This document shows positions 1 to 8,339 of a DNA stretch of 64,000 nucleotides, piece by piece; positions within the stretch are counted from its first letter, which is position 1, and each line of letters begins with the position of its first letter. The position numbers and the translations under genes were made by a program. Under the pieces are notes generated by a model. It had not been told where the DNA came from and ran no database searches. It worked only from the letters and a program-made list of their open reading frames with translations. The DNA is from Bradyrhizobium sp. CCBAU 51627 (GTDB lineage: Bacteria; Pseudomonadota; Alphaproteobacteria; Rhizobiales; Xanthobacteraceae), in contig NZ_LBJG01000026.1 in the NCBI RefSeq assembly GCF_028128765.1, positions 110,071 through 174,070 of the forward strand. Direction: 5' to 3'.

Positions 1-579
1 GCCGACGACCTCCAGTGCCAACTCGGTCCTGGTCGGCCCCGGTGACAGCACGTTGACGCGGATGCCGGTGCCGCGCAGGTCCTGCGCCCAGCTGCGGGCC
101 AGATTGCGGATCGCGGCCTTGGTGGCGCTGTAGATGCTGAACTGCGGCGTCCCCATCACCCCCGTGCTCGAACCGGTCAGGATGATCGACGCGCCCGGCT
201 TCATCAGCGGCAACGCCTTCTGCACCGTGAACACCACTCCCTTCACGTTGACGTCGAAGATGTGGTCGTAGTGCTCGACCGTGATCTCGCCAAGCGGGGC
301 AAACAATCCGGTGCCGGCATTGGCAAACAGAATGTCGAGCCCGCCGCGTTCAGCCTTCACTGCTGCGTACAGCCGGTCGAGATCGGACAGATCCGTCACC
401 GAGCCCCTGATGGCGCGCGCCGAGGATCCGAGCTGCGCGACGGCCGTATCGAGCGGCTCCTGCCTGCGCCCGAACAGGTAGACGAACGCGCCCTCCTCCA
501 CGAAGCGTTTCGCCGCGCCGAGTCCGACGCCGGTTCCGCCGCCGGTCACCACTGCCGTCTTGCCTTGTAGCCTGCTCAT
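1..579 (-). CDS. SDR-family oxidoreductase, 3' end outside window
   Basis: NAD(P)-dependent short-chain dehydrogenase/reductase, cut by the window edge: 193 codons are present of the roughly 250 usual for the family. The cofactor loop TGGGTGVG lies at residues 12-19. The NAG motif follows in FANAG, and the catalytic Ser (TGSS) and Tyr/Lys (YSATK) are all present, so it should be an active enzyme. The substrate cannot be told. It starts with ATG at 577-579 and is divergent from an HxlR regulator, an arrangement in which the regulator commonly controls the reductase in response to electrophiles or quinones. That functional link is inferred from the arrangement. Confidence 0.9.
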   Translation of the reverse strand, partial: MSRLQGKTAVVTGGGTGVGLGAAKRFVEEGAFVYLFGRRQEPLDTAVAQLGSSARAIRGSVTDLSDLDRLYAAVKAERGGLDILFANAGTGLFAPLGEITVEHYDHIFDVNVKGVVFTVQKALPLMKPGASIILTGSSTGVMGTPQFSIYSATKAAIRNLARSWAQDLRGTGIRVNVLSPGPTRTELALEVVG

Positions 580-630
580 GATGTGCTCCTTCACTGAGGT
601 TGCACTGAGCTGGCGGCGTACCCACCTATC

Positions 631-656
631 GGCAAGTATGCACCTTTTGGTAAGTG
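631..656. promoter_or_regulatory. candidate HxlR operator between SDR and HxlR genes
   Basis: Two direct repeats, GGCAAGTA at 631-638 and GGTAAGTG at 649-656, are spaced 18 bp apart. They sit in the 85-bp divergent intergenic region just upstream of the HxlR-type start. This is a plausible operator for the dimeric winged-helix regulator, but it is positional inference only. Confidence 0.4.
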
Positions 657-664
657 CCGAAAAA

Positions 665-1093
665 ATGTCAGAACCGACGTCTTCGCCGTCTTCACCTCCC
701 GTCCAGAGTTGCACGCAGACCTTGCCCGGCTTCACCTGCGGCCTCGACGCAACGCTGCGAGTCATCTCCGGCAAGTGGAAGCCGCTGATCCTGTACTTCG
801 TCGCCCAGGGCGGACCGACTCGTTACGGCGAGCTGCGTCGCTCCATGCGCGATGTCAGTGACAAGATGCTGATCCAGCAGCTCAAGGAGTTGGAGGCCGA
901 CGGTCTCGTGAAGCGAACCGACTACAAGGAGGTGCCGCCGCGGGTGGACTATAGCCTCACCCCTCTGGGCCACAGCCTCGCCCAGGCTCTCGTGCCGCTC
1001 TGCTCATGGGGCACCGAGCACATGGCGGAGGTCAGCCAGGTCTTCGCCGAGCGCGCGACTTGGCCGCGGCGAGGACGTCAGCCGACTGGGTAG
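665..1093 (+). CDS. HxlR-family winged helix transcriptional regulator
   Basis: A 142-residue regulator with one HxlR-type winged helix domain. The family hallmarks are visible: the GKWKPLIL helix near residue 37, RYGELRRSM, the recognition region with LIQQLKELEADGLV, and the wing with VPPRVDYSLTPLG. The start is placed at ATG 665 because the conserved domain and usual family length fit it, while an upstream extension would overlap the divergent promoter. A cysteine precedes the domain (QSCTQ), a position that is redox-reactive in some HxlR/YodB/QorR proteins. It probably represses or activates the divergent SDR gene. Confidence 0.9.
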   Translation: MSEPTSSPSSPPVQSCTQTLPGFTCGLDATLRVISGKWKPLILYFVAQGGPTRYGELRRSMRDVSDKMLIQQLKELEADGLVKRTDYKEVPPRVDYSLTPLGHSLAQALVPLCSWGTEHMAEVSQVFAERATWPRRGRQPTG

Positions 1094-1533
1094 CTCCCGC
1101 TGCTGCGAGGTCTGCTCCGTCCCTTTGATAGAGTTGCCGTGTCGCGTGGTCCCGGCTCGGCGCAGCAGCGTTTCACGCTGCAGCGCGTCCGGGACACGAG
1201 AAGTGTGCGGTCGCGCAACACACTCCGTCGTTGCGAGCGCGATGTACAAATCGACCGAATCAATGGCGGGGCCTAACGCTCGTAAGGGCTTGGACGGAAC
1301 GAGGAGCTCCCCAGCGAGCTGCCGTTCCGCCTTCTGGACTGCGGCGATCTGCGATTGAAGAGGGGAGACGCCTGGAACGGCGTCCGTTGCGCCATCGGCT
1401 TTTGTCTCGCGCAGACGAATTGATCGCCAACGTTCAGGATCAGAGCATCATCCGCTATGCCGAAGTTCGATAGTTGCCCGCTCGGAAAGTCCGATAAGGG
1501 CGGCGGTGTCCTCATAGTGGAAGTCAGCCAGAT
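1094..1533. other. intergenic region without a convincing gene
   Basis: 440 bases between the HxlR gene and a small membrane-protein gene. The only structure I see is the 47-nt palindromic repeat at 1149-1195 and a short stretch near 1229 (cgttgcgagcg) resembling the start of the other repeat family in this window. Short open frames here have low-complexity, Arg-rich translations and no ribosome binding site, so I do not call them genes. Confidence 0.6.
1149..1195. repeat. 47-nt palindromic intergenic repeat, copy 1
   Basis: A 47-nt imperfect palindrome bounded by GTCCCGG (1149-1155) and CCGGGAC (1189-1195), with an inner stem formed by AGCAGCG and CGCTGC. Two further copies of the same length and ends lie at 48178-48224 and 48254-48300. 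It looks like a dispersed extragenic palindrome. Confidence 0.75.
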
Positions 1534-1800
1534 CTACGATCGGGATTCTCGTATCCGCCACCTCACTCCGCAGGCAATGAGCCAGGCCAGAGCAAGGGGA
1601 AGGATCACGATCCCCGCGATCGCCCCCCAATGGACCACGAGGAAGACAGTAGCGCCTGCACATGTAGGGTCAGCCGTGAAGGCGCAATAGAGCTTCCAGG
1701 CCGCGAGCCAGGTTTCGTTCCAGGATGCGAGCAGACCACTCACGATCACCCAAATCACTGACGCCAACAGGCCGAGACGTTGCCAGCGTTTGATTTTCAT
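1534..1800 (-). CDS. small two-TM membrane protein, unknown function
   Basis: An 88-residue protein that I do not recognise. It has a positively charged N-terminus (MKIKRWQR), a hydrophobic segment at about residues 9-26, a second at about 50-77 (beginning AGATVFLVVHW), and an Arg-rich C-terminal tail. Between the segments lie two Cys (YCAFTADPTCAG) that could form a periplasmic disulfide. The layout fits a small inner-membrane protein with both ends in the cytoplasm. It runs in the same direction as the lipocalin-like gene upstream (stop 1834), 33 bp away, so the two may be co-transcribed. Confidence 0.6.
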   Translation of the reverse strand: MKIKRWQRLGLLASVIWVIVSGLLASWNETWLAAWKLYCAFTADPTCAGATVFLVVHWGAIAGIVILPLALAWLIACGVRWRIRESRS

Positions 1801-1833
1801 GTCCTCGTTCCCTGGCGCCGCTTGACGGCCGGA

Positions 1834-2337
1834 TCACTTCGCTCGTGTCCAGATCACATCGACGACATCTCCCGCCGGCGGACGAACCGTCAGCGTCAGC
1901 TGGTCTCCTGCGATCGCCACAAAGCGCTTCTGTTCGGTGCCATTCCAGTTTGGAAAAGAGCTGCCTTCAACCCGGATCGCGACGCTGCTGTCTGCCTCGT
2001 TTGCTGAATACGTTCCGAAGTAGGTTATCGTGCCGTCAGCGGTTTCCTTGTTCTCCTCAGCTGTGCCCTGCCACAGGGTATTGCTCGCGTATTTGGCTCG
2101 ATCTGAACGCATCACCGTGATGATGTATCGCCCACCCGCATCAAAGATTGCGATTCCCTTCGGGGCGGCTCCATGGCGCTGCAGCTTTGTGCCGTCACCT
2201 TTCTTCTGCTCCCACGAGAGCAGCGTCCAGGTACCGACCAATTGATCCTTTAACGATTGCTGTTGACCAAGGGCGTCGATTGTCATGATCAATGATCCAG
2301 AAGCCGCAAAGGCGCACGCGGCGAAAATTGCTCGCAA
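1834..2337 (-). CDS. exported lipocalin-like domain protein
   Basis: A 167-residue protein whose mature part opens with LVGTWTLLSWE, the typical start of the lipocalin-like (Lipocalin_5) beta-barrel family, followed by alternating beta strands. A signal-peptide-like N-terminus (about 20 hydrophobic residues ending ALGQQQ) is encoded only if translation starts near TTG 2335-2337; an ATG lies further in at about residue 18, and the open frame also continues upstream to 2442. The start is therefore uncertain. A periplasmic location is inferred; the ligand is unknown. Confidence 0.7.
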   Translation of the reverse strand: MRAIFAACAFAASGSLIMTIDALGQQQSLKDQLVGTWTLLSWEQKKGDGTKLQRHGAAPKGIAIFDAGGRYIITVMRSDRAKYASNTLWQGTAEENKETADGTITYFGTYSANEADSSVAIRVEGSSFPNWNGTEQKRFVAIAGDQLTLTVRPPAGDVVDVIWTRAK

Positions 2338-2556
2338 TTGGACTATCCCACGAGAACGAATGTTTGCGTCTGCCGGGCACCCAGAGGCTACCACGCAAGG
2401 GCGCGAGGGGTAAGATGAGGTCGGGATGTCGCGCCGGGTCACAAGCCGCCGATCACGCTTGGAGTGGCAGACGTCCGCTATGCTTTGGTAAGCTGACGAT
2501 TATTCGCACTCCCCAACCCGAGTTCTTGTGGCCCCAACCGCCCGAAAGGACAACCA

Positions 2557-3288
2557 ATGAGCCTCAAAGCCGTCGTCTTCGACGCCTACGGGACGCTTTA
2601 CGACATCCAGTCGGTCGCTGACATCACCGAGGATGCGTTTCCGGGCTATGGCGAGATCATCACGCAGGTCTGGCGGATCAAGCAGCTCGAATACACCTGG
2701 CTGCGTTCGCTGATGCGGCGCTACCAGGATTTCGCGGCAGTCACGCGCGACTCGCTGACCTATACGTTGCGCGTGCTCGGGCTTGCTTACGAGAAAGAGG
2801 CCTTCGAGCGTGTGATCGAGAAATATCTGCATCTCGATCTCTATCCCGATGCGACCGCAGCGCTTGTCGCACTGAAGCCGCGACAGCTCGCCATCCTGTC
2901 CAATGGCAGCCCGGAGATGCTGAATGCGCTCGTGCGCAACACCGGGCTCGACCGCCTGCTCGACGCCACCATCAGCGTCGATGCCAAGAAGATGTTCAAG
3001 CCGAGCCCGGCGGCCTATGAGCTGATCGGCGAGGTGCTCGGCACCGCGCCTGACGAGGTGCTGTTCGTGTCGTCAAATCCCTGGGACGTGGCGGGAGCAA
3101 AGTCGTTCGGGCTGAACGTCGCCTGGATCGAGCGGGTGACGCCGGAAGCCATGGCGCTGGCTTGCGTCGAGACCGAACTCGTGGCACCGCTCACCATGTT
3201 CAAGGCGATCCGCACCCAGATGGACGAGCTCGGCTTCACGCCGGACCACCGCGTCCGTTCGCTGTCCGAGTTGCCAGGGATCGTTTAG
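2557..3288 (+). CDS. L-2-haloacid dehalogenase-type HAD hydrolase
   Basis: A 243-residue HAD-superfamily protein that would hydrolyse L-2-haloacids to D-2-hydroxyacids via an aspartyl ester. All residues known to matter in L-2-haloacid dehalogenases can be placed: nucleophile D9 followed by A-Y rather than the phosphatase D-x-D, T13, R40 (in WRIKQLEYTWLR), S115/N116 (LSNGS), K148 (KMFKPS), Y154, and S172, N174 and D177 (VSSNPWDVAG). This makes a dehalogenase more likely than a phosphatase. The length matches the family. A YbaK-type gene follows after 38 bp in the same direction. Confidence 0.88.
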   Translation: MSLKAVVFDAYGTLYDIQSVADITEDAFPGYGEIITQVWRIKQLEYTWLRSLMRRYQDFAAVTRDSLTYTLRVLGLAYEKEAFERVIEKYLHLDLYPDATAALVALKPRQLAILSNGSPEMLNALVRNTGLDRLLDATISVDAKKMFKPSPAAYELIGEVLGTAPDEVLFVSSNPWDVAGAKSFGLNVAWIERVTPEAMALACVETELVAPLTMFKAIRTQMDELGFTPDHRVRSLSELPGIV

Positions 3289-3326
3289 AGATCGCCCGCC
3301 CGCAAGTCTGGAATGAGCTGACTGGA

Positions 3327-3794
3327 ATGAGCCTGGAATCCGTTCGCGCCTTCTTCGCCGAGAAAGCCTCCGATATCACCGTCATCGAATCCCCGATCAG
3401 CTCCGCCACCGTGACGCTGGCTGCCGAAGCCTATGGGGTCGAGCCGGGACGGATCGCCAAGACGCTGAGCTTGCGAATCGGCGAGCGCGTGATCCTGATC
3501 GTTGCCGCCGGCACATCGCGGATGGACAACAAGAAGGTGAAAGCGCAGTTCGGCGGCAAGCCGAAGATGCTGGGACTGGAAGAGGTCGCCGACATCACGG
3601 GCCACGAGGTCGGCGGCGTCTGTCCGTTCGGACTGAAGGCGCCGCTGCCGGTGTATTGCGACGTCTCGCTGAAGGCCTTCGACGTCGTGGTGCCGGCCGC
3701 AGGCTCGACCCACAGTGCCGTGCGCATCACGCCGGAACGAATGGCTGAGCTGACGGCGGCTGAATGGGTCGATGTTTGCGAGCACAAGCCCTAG
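3327..3794 (+). CDS. YbaK/EbsC-family aminoacyl-tRNA deacylase
   Basis: A 155-residue single-domain protein of the YbaK/ProX type, which hydrolyses mischarged aminoacyl-tRNA in trans. Family signatures are TVTLAAEAYGVEPGRIAKTL near residue 30, the conserved lysines in SRMDNKKVKAQFGGK, and GHEVGGVCPFGL near residue 95. The ATG at 3327 is chosen because it gives the family length; upstream codons overlap the HAD gene. It is probably co-transcribed with the HAD gene. The exact tRNA specificity cannot be read from sequence. Confidence 0.9.
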   Translation: MSLESVRAFFAEKASDITVIESPISSATVTLAAEAYGVEPGRIAKTLSLRIGERVILIVAAGTSRMDNKKVKAQFGGKPKMLGLEEVADITGHEVGGVCPFGLKAPLPVYCDVSLKAFDVVVPAAGSTHSAVRITPERMAELTAAEWVDVCEHKP

Positions 3795-3800
3795 ACGAGG

Positions 3801-4130
3801 CTAATCATCCTCATCATAGGGCCGCGGTGGCGCATGGTTGTAGCGCGGCGCCGGCGCAACGCGATTGCGCGGAACCTGCTGTTGCGGCGGCATCTGGTTG
3901 TTGGACTGGAACACCGCACGGCAGCCGCTCGAGAGCTGCGGCGTGTTCTGTTGTAAGCAGGCTGTGATGCGGCCGACGTCCGGGATTTGATCGCTGCACA
4001 ACCGCCACACATCCGGCGTGCAAGCCATCTGCTGCTCCATGGTGCCACGATATTCTTCGGCGGCGGCGCTCTGCGCGACGATGCCGCCGATCGCAAGCGC
4101 CACACCCAGCGCAATCCGCTCTGTTCGCAT
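3801..4130 (-). CDS. exported Cys-rich-repeat protein
   Basis: A 109-residue protein with a clear signal peptide (residues 1-24, ending QSAAAEE) and one unit resembling the GLG1-type cysteine-rich repeat: MACTPDVWRLCSDQIPDV then ITACLQQN and LSSGCRAVF, with four Cys in the typical spacing. The C-terminus is Pro/Arg/Gln-rich and ends in acidic residues (YDEDD). The ATG at 4128-4130 directly precedes the signal peptide, so I prefer it over the start 39 nt upstream. It is convergent with the YbaK-type gene, 6 bp apart. Periplasmic; function unknown. Confidence 0.75.
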   Translation of the reverse strand: MRTERIALGVALAIGGIVAQSAAAEEYRGTMEQQMACTPDVWRLCSDQIPDVGRITACLQQNTPQLSSGCRAVFQSNNQMPPQQQVPRNRVAPAPRYNHAPPRPYDEDD

Positions 4131-4414
4131 TGTCCTGATCCTTCCCGATGTCCCTCGGATTCTCGTCAATCAATGAGACGCGGGGAGGTTCGGAACCAAC
4201 AAAAAAATGTGAAACTCGAACTGGAACCTATTCCAATCGACCGATCTTCCCGACCGCCGCAATCAGCCGCGCTGATGACGATGGGCCCTGAAGTCGGAGA
4301 AGGCCCGGCGCGGCGGCGATCGGCAAGACCAAGCCGTTTACGAAGCGTTAGCCATGTTCGCCCCGCTCCGGAACGCATCCCTGCACCCTCCGTTGCCCTA
4401 TCAAGGAGTGCGCC

Positions 4415-4672
4415 ATGGGAAAACTCGCGACCATCGATACCGCCCTGGACGAGATGCTGGTGAACCTGGCTGCGATTGTCCTGCGGCTTTCAAAGCCCGA
4501 AATGACGCGAACGCCGGAAGCGCGGCGGGCCCTGACGCAATCCGTCCATCAATACGCGGTGTGTGCCGCGCGCTCGACGGACCCGCGCGTGCATGAGTTG
4601 AAGTCCCAACTGCAGCAGACACTGAAGCCGAGCTTGCGCATTGTCGCGATCGATGGCGTGAAGGTGTCGTAG
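4415..4672 (+). CDS. small hypothetical protein
   Basis: An 85-residue soluble protein that I do not recognise. It starts with ATG 4415 behind a strong ribosome binding site (AAGGAG, 6 nt upstream), which supports it being real. The sequence is mostly helical in character (ALDEMLVNLAAIVLRLS, then VHQYAVCAARST and LKSQLQQTLK) and has no signal peptide, membrane segment or metal motif. It stands alone, convergent with the LysR gene downstream. No function is proposed. Confidence 0.65.
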   Translation: MGKLATIDTALDEMLVNLAAIVLRLSKPEMTRTPEARRALTQSVHQYAVCAARSTDPRVHELKSQLQQTLKPSLRIVAIDGVKVS

Positions 4673-4784
4673 TCTCGCCGCAAGCGAGCTGCCACAGGAT
4701 CGGCAAGGACGTGGGCACGCTCTGCTTGACCACCCTACAAGGCTTTGCACGGTGGATAGACCAGCGAGATCTCGTAGGGTGGGC

Positions 4785-4798
4785 AAAGGCGCGCCTTT
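4785..4798. terminator. palindrome in convergent intergenic region, possible bidirectional terminator
   Basis: A perfect 14-nt palindrome, AAAGGCG/CGCCTTT, lies inside a larger imperfect hairpin (GGGCA near 4781 with TGCCC near 4805) between two convergent genes. It is followed on either strand by only a short T or A stretch, so terminator activity is inferred from position. The surrounding sequence looks like a dispersed repeat. Confidence 0.4.
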
Positions 4799-4819
4799 TG
4801 CGCCGTGCCCGCCAAAGAT

Positions 4820-5752
4820 CTAAGCTTTTATGTTCCCGCGTGGCCGCCGCTTGCAGGTGCCTGGCAGCTTCGCGGCCAGAAAATCGCCGAGGGCTTCGAC
4901 GCGCGCGGGGCGCGGGCCGCCGGGCGGAGTGACGAGATGCACGGCGCCCTCGGCCTGCTTCCAGTCCTTCAGGATCACTTCGACTGCACCGGACGAAATC
5001 GCGTCGCCGACGATGAACTCGGGCAGTTCGGCGATGCCGAGGCCCGCTATCAGCGAGGGCATCACGGCTTCGCCGTTGTTGACCCGAAGCTGGCCGCCGG
5101 GACGAACGCTCGCCTGCTCGCCGGCTGAGTTAGTGTAGTGCCAGACGTTCGGCGTCGAGAGATAGGCGTAGCTGAAGCACTTGTGCTGGGCGAGATGCAT
5201 CGGATGCGTCGGCCGGCCGTATTTCTTCAAGTAAGACGGCGCCGCCACGGTGAAGCGCGGCATGGTGAAGAGCCGCCGCGCGATCAGCGAGGAATCCGGC
5301 AGCCGCGCGATCCGCACCGCCATGTCAAAGCCTTCGCCGATGAGATCGACGCTCGCATCGCTCAGGTGCAGATCGACGGAGACCTCCGGATAGGTTTCGA
5401 AAAACTCCGGCAGCAGTGGCGCCACCGCCTTGATTCCGAACGTCATGGGCACCGCGAGCCGCACCAGGCCGCGCGGCGCCACCGATTGCGCCAGTGCTTC
5501 GTTCTCGGCCGCCTCGCCGTCGGCGAGCAGGCGCGTCGCGCGGTCGGCGAGCTTGTGGCCGGCGTCGGTCAGCGCCAGCCGGCGCGAGGTGCGGTTGAAC
5601 AGCCGGGCACCGAGCCGCTCCTCCAGCCGGGTCACGGCCTTGGAGACCGTCGCCTTGGACATGGTGAGCTCGCTCGCAGCCCCCGCAAACGACCGTAGCT
5701 CCACGACCTTTGCGAAAATCGCGAGCGCTTCGAAATCGGGGAGTTTGGCCAT
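4820..5752 (-). CDS. LysR-family transcriptional regulator, divergent from pirin gene
   Basis: A 310-residue LysR-type regulator. The N-terminal winged helix (residues 5-64) shows FAGAASELTMSKATVSKAV and RLEERLGARLFNRTSRR; the rest is the two-lobed effector-binding domain with PEVSVDLHLSDASVDLIGEGFD. It starts at ATG 5750-5752 and is divergent from the pirin gene with 152 bp between. LysR proteins usually control the divergent gene, so pirin and wrbA are the likely targets; the co-inducer is unknown. The tail after about residue 295 is basic. Confidence 0.92.
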   Translation of the reverse strand: MAKLPDFEALAIFAKVVELRSFAGAASELTMSKATVSKAVTRLEERLGARLFNRTSRRLALTDAGHKLADRATRLLADGEAAENEALAQSVAPRGLVRLAVPMTFGIKAVAPLLPEFFETYPEVSVDLHLSDASVDLIGEGFDMAVRIARLPDSSLIARRLFTMPRFTVAAPSYLKKYGRPTHPMHLAQHKCFSYAYLSTPNVWHYTNSAGEQASVRPGGQLRVNNGEAVMPSLIAGLGIAELPEFIVGDAISSGAVEVILKDWKQAEGAVHLVTPPGGPRPARVEALGDFLAAKLPGTCKRRPRGNIKA

Positions 5753-5779
5753 GGTTGGTGTCCAATCAAGATATTTTTG

Positions 5780-5794
5780 GAAACAATGTGTTTC
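5780..5794. promoter_or_regulatory. candidate LysR operator upstream of pirin gene
   Basis: A perfect inverted repeat, GAAACA-ATG-TGTTTC (6-bp arms, 3-nt centre), lies in the lysR/pirin divergent region 28 bp from the lysR start, where an autoregulatory LysR site would be expected. A further GGTTTC half-site follows within about 10 bp. Binding is inferred. Confidence 0.4.
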
Positions 5795-5904
5795 AACGGT
5801 TTCTATTTCTATACCACAGGCGGAGGCCTATCCAAGGGTCATCAGGAATTCGACGGCGGGTTTGGCGCTTAGCGCAACCGCATCCAAACCAAGGAAACAT
5901 CTTC

Positions 5905-6603
5905 ATGATCGAACTCAGACCTTTCAGCAAACTCGGCGGCGCAGATCACGGCTGGCTCAAGGCCAAGCATCATTTCTCCTTCGCCAGCTATTATGACCCG
6001 AACAACATGGGCCATGGCGCCTTGCGGGTGTGGAACGACGACGAGATCGCGCCGAACACCGGCTTTCCCGCCCATCCCCACGCCAACATGGAGATCATCA
6101 CCTATGTGCGCGAGGGCGCGATCACCCATCAGGACAGCCTGGGCAACGAGGGCCGCACTGAAGCGGGCGACGTGCAGGTGATGAGTGCCGGCAGCGGCAT
6201 CCGCCACTCCGAGTACAATCTCGAGCCGACCAAGACGCGGATCTTCCAGATCTGGATCGAACCCACCGCGCGCGGAGGACAGCCGACCTGGGGATCAAAG
6301 CCGTTCCCGAAGGCGAACCGCTCCGGCAAGCTCGTCACCATCGCGAGCGGTATCGCAGGCGACACCGACGCGCTGCCGATCCGTGCCGATGCGCGGGTGC
6401 TCGCGACCACGCTGAAGGCCGGTGAAAGCGCGGAGTACGAGCCGCAGAAGGCGCGGCACCTTTACCTCGTGCCCGCGGCCGGCGCGGTCGAGGTCAACGG
6501 CGTGCGCGTCAACGCCCGCGACGGCGCGGCGATCCGTAACGAGGACCGGCTGAAGATCACTGCGCTCGCGGATTCCGAGCTCGTGCTCGTCGACGCCGCG
6601 TGA
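5905..6603 (+). CDS. pirin family protein
   Basis: A 232-residue bicupin of the pirin family. The metal-binding residues align one-for-one: H57 and H59 (in FPAHPHANMEI), H101 and E103 (in GSGIRHSEYN). Bacterial pirins of this length include quercetin 2,3-dioxygenases, but activity varies, so only the fold and metal site are claimed. The start is ATG 5905 with AAGGA 9 nt upstream. It probably responds to the divergent LysR protein and precedes wrbA, a common pairing of redox or electrophile-response genes. Confidence 0.92.
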   Translation: MIELRPFSKLGGADHGWLKAKHHFSFASYYDPNNMGHGALRVWNDDEIAPNTGFPAHPHANMEIITYVREGAITHQDSLGNEGRTEAGDVQVMSAGSGIRHSEYNLEPTKTRIFQIWIEPTARGGQPTWGSKPFPKANRSGKLVTIASGIAGDTDALPIRADARVLATTLKAGESAEYEPQKARHLYLVPAAGAVEVNGVRVNARDGAAIRNEDRLKITALADSELVLVDAA

Positions 6604-6621
6604 ACACTCTCTCCGTCATGG

Positions 6622-6662
6622 CCGGGCAAAAGCGCGAAGACGCGCTTCGCGCTTTTGCCCGG
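6622..6662. repeat. 18-bp perfect hairpin between pirin and wrbA genes
   Basis: A perfect 18-bp stem (6622-6639 with 6645-6662, loop ACGCG) is flanked by CGTCATG at 6614 and CATGACG at 6664. The outer CGTCAT/ATGACG ends match other intergenic palindromes in this window (39872, 46304, 48842). As RNA it would be very stable and could limit read-through from the pirin gene into wrbA or protect the pirin mRNA. Confidence 0.75.
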
Positions 6663-6713
6663 ACATGACGATCCCAAAAACGAACCTTCACTGATCATCA
6701 AACGGAGATCACC

Positions 6714-7313
6714 ATGACCAAAGTTCTCGTTCTTTATTATTCAGCCTATGGCCACATCGAGGCGATGGCGAACGCCTTCGCCGAAGGCGCGCGCGAAGCC
6801 GGCGCCACCGTCGACATCAAGCGCGTGCCGGAGCTGGTGCCGGCCGAGGTCGCCAAAGCCTCCCATTACAAGGTCGATCAGGCCGCACCCGTCGCCAAGG
6901 TCGAGGACCTCGCCAACTACGATGCGATCATCGTCGGCACCGGCACCCGCTTCGGCCGCATGGCCTCGCAGATGGCGAACTTCCTGGATCAGGCCGGCGG
7001 GCTCTGGGCCAAGGGCGCGCTGCACGGCAAGGTCGGCGGCGCCTTCACGTCGAGCGCAACCCAGCATGGCGGCCAGGAGACGACGCTGTTCTCGATCATC
7101 ACCAACCTCCTCCATTTCGGCATGGTGATCGTCGGCATGAATTACGGCTTTGCCGGCCAGATGAAGCTCGACGAGGTCACCGGCGGCGCGCCCTACGGCG
7201 CCACCACGATCACCGGCGGCGACGGCAGCCGCCAGCCCAGCGCCAACGAGCTCGCCGGCGCGCGCTATCAGGGACGAGTGATCGCCGAGACCGCGAAAAA
7301 GCTGCACGGCTGA
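6714..7313 (+). CDS. wrbA: NAD(P)H:quinone oxidoreductase WrbA
   Basis: A 199-residue flavodoxin-fold FMN enzyme that reduces quinones by two electrons. The phosphate-binding loop VLYYSAYGHIEAMA is at residues 5-18. GTRFGRMASQMANFLDQ and TSSATQHGGQETTL form the flavin and active-site regions. The family signature YGATTITGGDGSRQPS is near the C-terminus. Length and motifs match WrbA closely. A ribosome binding site (GGAG) precedes ATG 6714. It follows pirin in the same direction across a repeat hairpin. Confidence 0.95.
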   Translation: MTKVLVLYYSAYGHIEAMANAFAEGAREAGATVDIKRVPELVPAEVAKASHYKVDQAAPVAKVEDLANYDAIIVGTGTRFGRMASQMANFLDQAGGLWAKGALHGKVGGAFTSSATQHGGQETTLFSIITNLLHFGMVIVGMNYGFAGQMKLDEVTGGAPYGATTITGGDGSRQPSANELAGARYQGRVIAETAKKLHG

Positions 7314-7336
7314 ACTTCACGACCCGCTGCGACGCG

Positions 7337-7364
7337 GGCGGCGTTCCCCGGCGAGAACGCCGCC
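7337..7364. terminator. 10-bp hairpin between convergent wrbA and methyltransferase genes
   Basis: A perfect 10-bp stem, GGCGGCGTTC (7337-7346) with GAACGCCGCC (7355-7364) and an 8-nt loop, lies 23 bp after the wrbA stop and 8 bp past the end of the convergent gene. The position suits a bidirectional terminator, although there is no T tract. Confidence 0.55.
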
Positions 7365-7372
7365 TGTGGCAC

Positions 7373-8257
7373 CTAGGTTCGTGCGACGTCGGCGTGCGGC
7401 TGACTGCCGACCGCCGGCGCGGCAGCGGGCGTCGTTGACAACCACCAGCCGTCGCCGGCAAACCAGCAGGTGTCGTCGGGTGTGCCCCCTCGCTGCAGCG
7501 ACTGCACGCGCTCCCATCCCTTGGCGAACGCCTCGGCCAATCGCCGGGCGATATCTGAATCCTGAAGCCCCGCACAACCGATGAACTGGGCCCGGCTGAG
7601 AAATTTGGCCGGCCAGGCCGTTCCCTGCTCCGGCCGCGTGATCATCAACATGCCGCCGAGCATGCCCTCGGGCGCCAGCGGAAACACCAGCCGGCCGCCG
7701 GGCCGCAAGGCCTCCAGCCATTCGCTCGCCGGCTGCGCCGCGCCCGCGCAGACATAGATCACGTCGACATCGGGCAGATCGGATGCGATGCCCGAGCGCT
7801 CGCGCAGCTCGACCGTGGCGATGTCTTTCAAATTCTCACGCGCAAGCCCCGCCAGGCGTTCGTCGATCTCGTAGGCATAGACGCGGCCATCGGGTCCGAC
7901 GAGTTCGGCGAGGATGGCGGTGTAATAGCCGGTGCCGGCGCCGATCTGGAGCACGGTCTCGCCCTCCCTGACGCCGCAGCCGCTGAGCCAGTAAGCGTGC
8001 GCGCCGGGTATGCCGATGTTGATGCCCCGCGCCGGATCCAGCGCCAGCAGCACATTCTGATAGAGGAAGGCGGGATCGTCATCGGGCGTCGCGACATAGG
8101 GGTGCCCTCCCAGCGCGATCGACCACGGCCCGGGCCCGGCGAAGGGTTCGCGCCGGACGGTGCGAAAGGCCTGCTCGAGGCGGGGGTCCGTGGCTTTGGC
8201 CGCGGCGCAGATCAACTGCGCATAGAACGTACGAAGTTTTTCCGAGCGATGGTCCAT
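7373..8257 (-). CDS. PCMT-like SAM-dependent methyltransferase
   Basis: A 294-residue methyltransferase related to protein-L-isoaspartate O-methyltransferase. SAM motif I is VLQIGAGTGYYT (residues 103-113), followed by YAYEIDERLAGLA and a LRPGGRLVFPL strand. The region that binds isoaspartyl substrate in true PCMTs is changed here (GINIGIPGAHAYWL), and the protein is about 80 residues longer than E. coli Pcm, so the substrate is open. The start is ATG 8255-8257 behind a strong AGGAGG. It is convergent with wrbA; the exopolysaccharide genes begin just upstream on the same strand. Confidence 0.85.
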   Translation of the reverse strand: MDHRSEKLRTFYAQLICAAAKATDPRLEQAFRTVRREPFAGPGPWSIALGGHPYVATPDDDPAFLYQNVLLALDPARGINIGIPGAHAYWLSGCGVREGETVLQIGAGTGYYTAILAELVGPDGRVYAYEIDERLAGLARENLKDIATVELRERSGIASDLPDVDVIYVCAGAAQPASEWLEALRPGGRLVFPLAPEGMLGGMLMITRPEQGTAWPAKFLSRAQFIGCAGLQDSDIARRLAEAFAKGWERVQSLQRGGTPDDTCWFAGDGWWLSTTPAAAPAVGSQPHADVART

Positions 8258-8339
8258 GTCGCCTCCTGGCTGCGGAGGTGACGGTAACACAATCACTGCG
8301 ATATTCGAATGACGCTGCAACCGGCAGGCACCGAAGGCC

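Noticed and set aside
1273..1515. Minus-strand 80-codon open frame between HxlR and the small membrane protein
   Set aside because: No ribosome binding site, no hydrophobic or domain pattern and Arg/Ser-rich composition; more likely chance.
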